Of a stretch of DNA of 8,009 nucleotides, positions 5,669 to 8,009 are shown piece after piece (position 1 is the stretch's first letter; the number at the start of each line of letters is the position of its first letter). The stretch lies in the NCBI GenBank assembly GCA_029939815.1, contig JAOZSF010000037.1:1-8009 (forward strand), given 5' to 3'. The notes beneath the pieces were generated by a model. It was not told the DNA's origin. It searched no databases and saw only the letters and a list, made by a program, of their open reading frames with translations. Source of the DNA: a bacterium. GTDB lineage: Bacteria; Auribacterota; UBA3054; B51-G9. The position numbers and the translations under genes are program-made.

Positions 5669-6325
5669 ATGGATACTATCATGACTTTGGAAGAAGTTGC
5701 TAAATATCTGAAAGTGTCGGAAAGAACCGTTGTTGATTGGGCTACAAATGGTAAAATACCGGGCGGAAAACTCGGGAACTCATGGCGATTCAGACGTGGC
5801 GACATCGACAATTGGATAAATGAAAAGTTACGACCTAATTTATCTCAAAACGTGCAGAGTTCTTTTCCTATAAGGTCGCTCATTCGTCCTGACAGAGTTT
5901 TTATGACGAATTTCAAGACTAAAGATGAGATGTTAAATTTTCTCATTGATAAGAGCTATGAAATTCCCGGAATTTCTTCCCGAATGGAACTTTCTGCGGC
6001 AATTTTCGAGCGTGAGAAATTGATGAGTACCGGCATAGGTTTATCGATAGCCATTCCCCACGTAAGACTGAATAGCGTTTCAGACATTTCTGTTTTCATT
6101 GCGGTAAACGAGACGGATATTACTGATTATGAAGCCATAGATAACAAACCTGTAAGGATCTTGATATTAATAATTGCCGGGAGGAGCAATCATACGGATT
6201 ACATAAAAGTTCTGGCAAAGATATCCGGATTGCTGAAAAGCGATTTGACCCGCGAACAAATCCTCGCGTCAAAGTCTGTTAAAGACATATATAGTATTTT
6301 AACCAGCGCATCCGAATCTTTGTAA
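5669..6325 (+). CDS. Helix-turn-helix (excisionase-type) protein fused to a PTS EIIA domain
   Basis: 218 residues from the chosen start. Residues about 5-53 are a MerR/excisionase-type winged helix: MTLEEVAKYLKVSERTVVDW is the helix-turn-helix, and GNSWRFRRGDIDNWI the wing and following helix. Residues about 70-215 are a PTS EIIA domain of the fructose/nitrogen class (PtsN-like). Its signature AIFEREKLMSTGIGLSIAIPH ends in the phosphorylatable His at residue 131 (split here as AIFEREKLM, STGIGLS, IAIPH). The domain architecture lets the PTS phosphorylation state control a DNA-binding module. EIIA-Ntr proteins are known to regulate potassium transport, and this gene sits 16 nt upstream of a cation/proton antiporter, which supports a role in ion homeostasis. 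No EI, HPr, EIIB or EIIC gene is in view. The start at 5669 is chosen for its Shine-Dalgarno; 5657 would add MENI. The direct DNA target is unknown; the adjacent promoter is a candidate. Confidence 0.9.
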   Translation: MDTIMTLEEVAKYLKVSERTVVDWATNGKIPGGKLGNSWRFRRGDIDNWINEKLRPNLSQNVQSSFPIRSLIRPDRVFMTNFKTKDEMLNFLIDKSYEIPGISSRMELSAAIFEREKLMSTGIGLSIAIPHVRLNSVSDISVFIAVNETDITDYEAIDNKPVRILILIIAGRSNHTDYIKVLAKISGLLKSDLTREQILASKSVKDIYSILTSASESL

Positions 6326-6341
6326 TTCGATATATAGAAAA

Positions 6342-7994
6342 ATGAATCTTGGCATTTTTATTCTTTTCGGTATAGGCATTCTCGGCGGTATAATCAGCGC
6401 TTTATTTATTAGAAAATTAAGAGTCCCGCAAATTCTGGGATATATCATCTGCGGATTTGTCATCGGGGCAAGCTGTTTGAATATTGTTAAACCGTCTGAT
6501 ATTCACGCGTTAGAACCGTTTAACATGTTTGCGCTCGGCATAATTGGTTTTCTTGTCGGCGGAGAATTAAGTTTTAAGACTTTCAGAAAATACGGCAAGC
6601 AATTTGCGGCGATACTTCTCGGTGAAGGTCTTACCGCTTTTTTTCTGGTTTCCGCGGCAACTACAGCCATTTTATATTTTGTAACTCACTCCATGACGAT
6701 AAGTCTCGCTGCCGGAGTGATTATCGGCGCGATCAGTTCTGCCACTGACCCGGCAACGACTATGAGCGTGTTATGGGAATATCGAACCGCCGGAGTACTT
6801 ACTACTACACTTATTGCCATAGTCGCTCTTGACGATGCATTAGCAATGCTTCTTTACGCATTAGCAACGGGATTATCACAAATCCTCACCGGCGGAGAAG
6901 AAGTACATATTTTAACGGAACTTTTTTCCGTTGGAAAAGAATTATTAGCCGCATTGCTGCTTGGCACGTCAGGTGGATTTTTAGTTTCGTTTGTTTTACA
7001 TAAAAGCAAACTTTACGACCAAAATATTGCTTCATCCATCGCTACATTACTGCTATGCGTTGGTGTCGGGATTTATTTCGACCTGGATGTCGTTCTCGTT
7101 GCTATGGCGATGGGTCTGACAATTGCGAATACCGTTCCTAAACGATGCCATGAATTATTCAAATACATAAAAGAGCTTTCTATTCCGATTTATGTATTTT
7201 TCTTTGTGCTGATCGGTGCGCGAATTCAGCTTAATCAAATGCCGCTTTGGCTATGGGGAATTATTATTTCTTATGTTATTTTGCGTACAGTCGGGAAGAT
7301 GACCGGAGCTTATTACGGCGCAAAAATAAGCAAAGCAAGCGATAATGTCAGAAAATATACCGGACTCGGACTCGCCGCTCAGGGTGGAGTTACAATCGGT
7401 TTGTCCATTATGGCGGGCTACAAACTTCAGGGAATAATGGTTGCGGACGGCTTATCTGTCGGTAACATGGTTATTTTCACAATTGCGACGACAACTTTTT
7501 TAATTCAAATTGTTGGTCCCAGTTTAGTAAAGCTTGCTGTTATTTTTGCTAAAGAGACTCATAAAAATGTTACTGAACAGGATATCATCGAGAAATATAA
7601 AGCCGGGGATAAAATTGTTAAAGATGTTTCAGTGATTTCGCCCGAAACAACATTAAAAGAACTTTTTAATGTCTTATCGCAAAGTAAAAGAACATTCATT
7701 CCGTTAACTGATAAATCAAATAAATTAGTCGGAATAATTTCGCTAAACGATCTTAAAGATGTTTTAATCGACCAAACAACCTGGGAATGGGTTCTCGCCG
7801 GCGATCTGATGAATCTTGACTTTGAAACCGTTGAAAATAACGAACCTCTTTCCGATGTATTAGACAAAATGAATCAGATACAGGCAGAGAATATAGCTGT
7901 CATAGATAAAGACGGAAATTTCGTGGGAATAATCGACAGGAAAAATGTCATTAATAATATCAGAAAAGAAATGATCCTCAGCAAATCGGAATAA
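6342..7994 (+). CDS. Monovalent cation/proton antiporter with C-terminal CBS domain pair
   Basis: 550 residues. Residues 1 to about 400 form a Na+/H+ exchanger-type membrane domain with roughly a dozen hydrophobic segments, in the inner membrane. Likely ion-site elements are SSATDPATTMSVL (132-144) in the unwound helix and IVALDDALAML (160-170) with the acidic pair D164-D165. The pair is typical of electrogenic CPA2-type exchangers, although TDP is more CPA1-like. R315 and K319 (LRTVGKMTGAYYG) match the conserved basic helix. Residues about 425-545 are two CBS motifs (VISPETTLKELFNVL with LVGIISLNDL; FETVENNEPLSDVL with FVGIIDRKNV), which usually bind adenine nucleotides and gate transport. 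It has no TrkA-N/RCK domain, unlike KefB/KefC. It is 16 nt after the HTH-EIIA gene, so probably co-transcribed and perhaps regulated by that protein. The start fits the first membrane helix, though the Shine-Dalgarno is weak. The ion (Na+ or K+) cannot be decided. Confidence 0.92.
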   Translation: MNLGIFILFGIGILGGIISALFIRKLRVPQILGYIICGFVIGASCLNIVKPSDIHALEPFNMFALGIIGFLVGGELSFKTFRKYGKQFAAILLGEGLTAFFLVSAATTAILYFVTHSMTISLAAGVIIGAISSATDPATTMSVLWEYRTAGVLTTTLIAIVALDDALAMLLYALATGLSQILTGGEEVHILTELFSVGKELLAALLLGTSGGFLVSFVLHKSKLYDQNIASSIATLLLCVGVGIYFDLDVVLVAMAMGLTIANTVPKRCHELFKYIKELSIPIYVFFFVLIGARIQLNQMPLWLWGIIISYVILRTVGKMTGAYYGAKISKASDNVRKYTGLGLAAQGGVTIGLSIMAGYKLQGIMVADGLSVGNMVIFTIATTTFLIQIVGPSLVKLAVIFAKETHKNVTEQDIIEKYKAGDKIVKDVSVISPETTLKELFNVLSQSKRTFIPLTDKSNKLVGIISLNDLKDVLIDQTTWEWVLAGDLMNLDFETVENNEPLSDVLDKMNQIQAENIAVIDKDGNFVGIIDRKNVINNIRKEMILSKSE

Positions 7995-8009
7995 GAAGCC
8001 GTATGAATT

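Noticed and set aside
7559..7867. Minus-strand open frame opposite the antiporter CBS region
   Set aside because: It is a shadow of a well-supported coding region with no features of its own.
8003..8009. Possible start codon of a following plus-strand gene (ATGAATT)
   Set aside because: Only two codons are visible and the upstream AAGAAG is a poor Shine-Dalgarno; a downstream gene cannot be supported from this window.

Overview
The window is AT-rich DNA from a diderm (Gram-negative-type) bacterium. The cell type is inferred from a TolC-family outer-membrane channel, a solute-binding lipoprotein with a lipobox, and two secreted thioredoxin-fold proteins. The promoters match the sigma-70 consensus (TTGACA, 17 nt, TATAAT), which argues against Bacteroidetes-type promoters. 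I cannot name the phylum; a little-cultured diderm lineage is a guess. All seven genes look intact, except that the first runs off the left edge. There are no RNA genes, mobile elements or CRISPR arrays.

Minus strand, read right to left from about 5.4 kb to 1: a consensus promoter (5394-5422) drives a DUF89/ARMT1-like metal-dependent phosphatase (4410-5267). Next come two tandem paralogous secreted thioredoxin-fold proteins (3672-4385 and 2776-3579), then a family 3 solute-binding lipoprotein (1956-2747), then a long TolC-like protein (1-1880, C-terminus outside the window). Internal promoters lie before the second thioredoxin-like gene (3633-3661) and before the TolC-like gene (1922-1950), so the five genes may form one operon with nested start sites or two to three transcription units.

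Plus strand, from about 5.6 kb: a perfect sigma-70-type promoter (5577-5605) drives a helix-turn-helix plus PTS EIIA fusion protein (5669-6325). It is followed 16 nt later by a monovalent cation/proton antiporter with C-terminal CBS domains (6342-7994). The pair suggests ion transport coupled to PTS phosphorylation state and/or DNA binding.

The most unusual content is the thioredoxin-like pair. Both keep the fold and the cis-proline region, but the CxxC active site is replaced by MDKW in a shared YFFGDDMDKW motif, and neither mature protein has any cysteine. Both carry the same extra C-terminal module, followed by tails of opposite net charge. This looks like a secreted, non-redox thioredoxin-fold family of unknown function.
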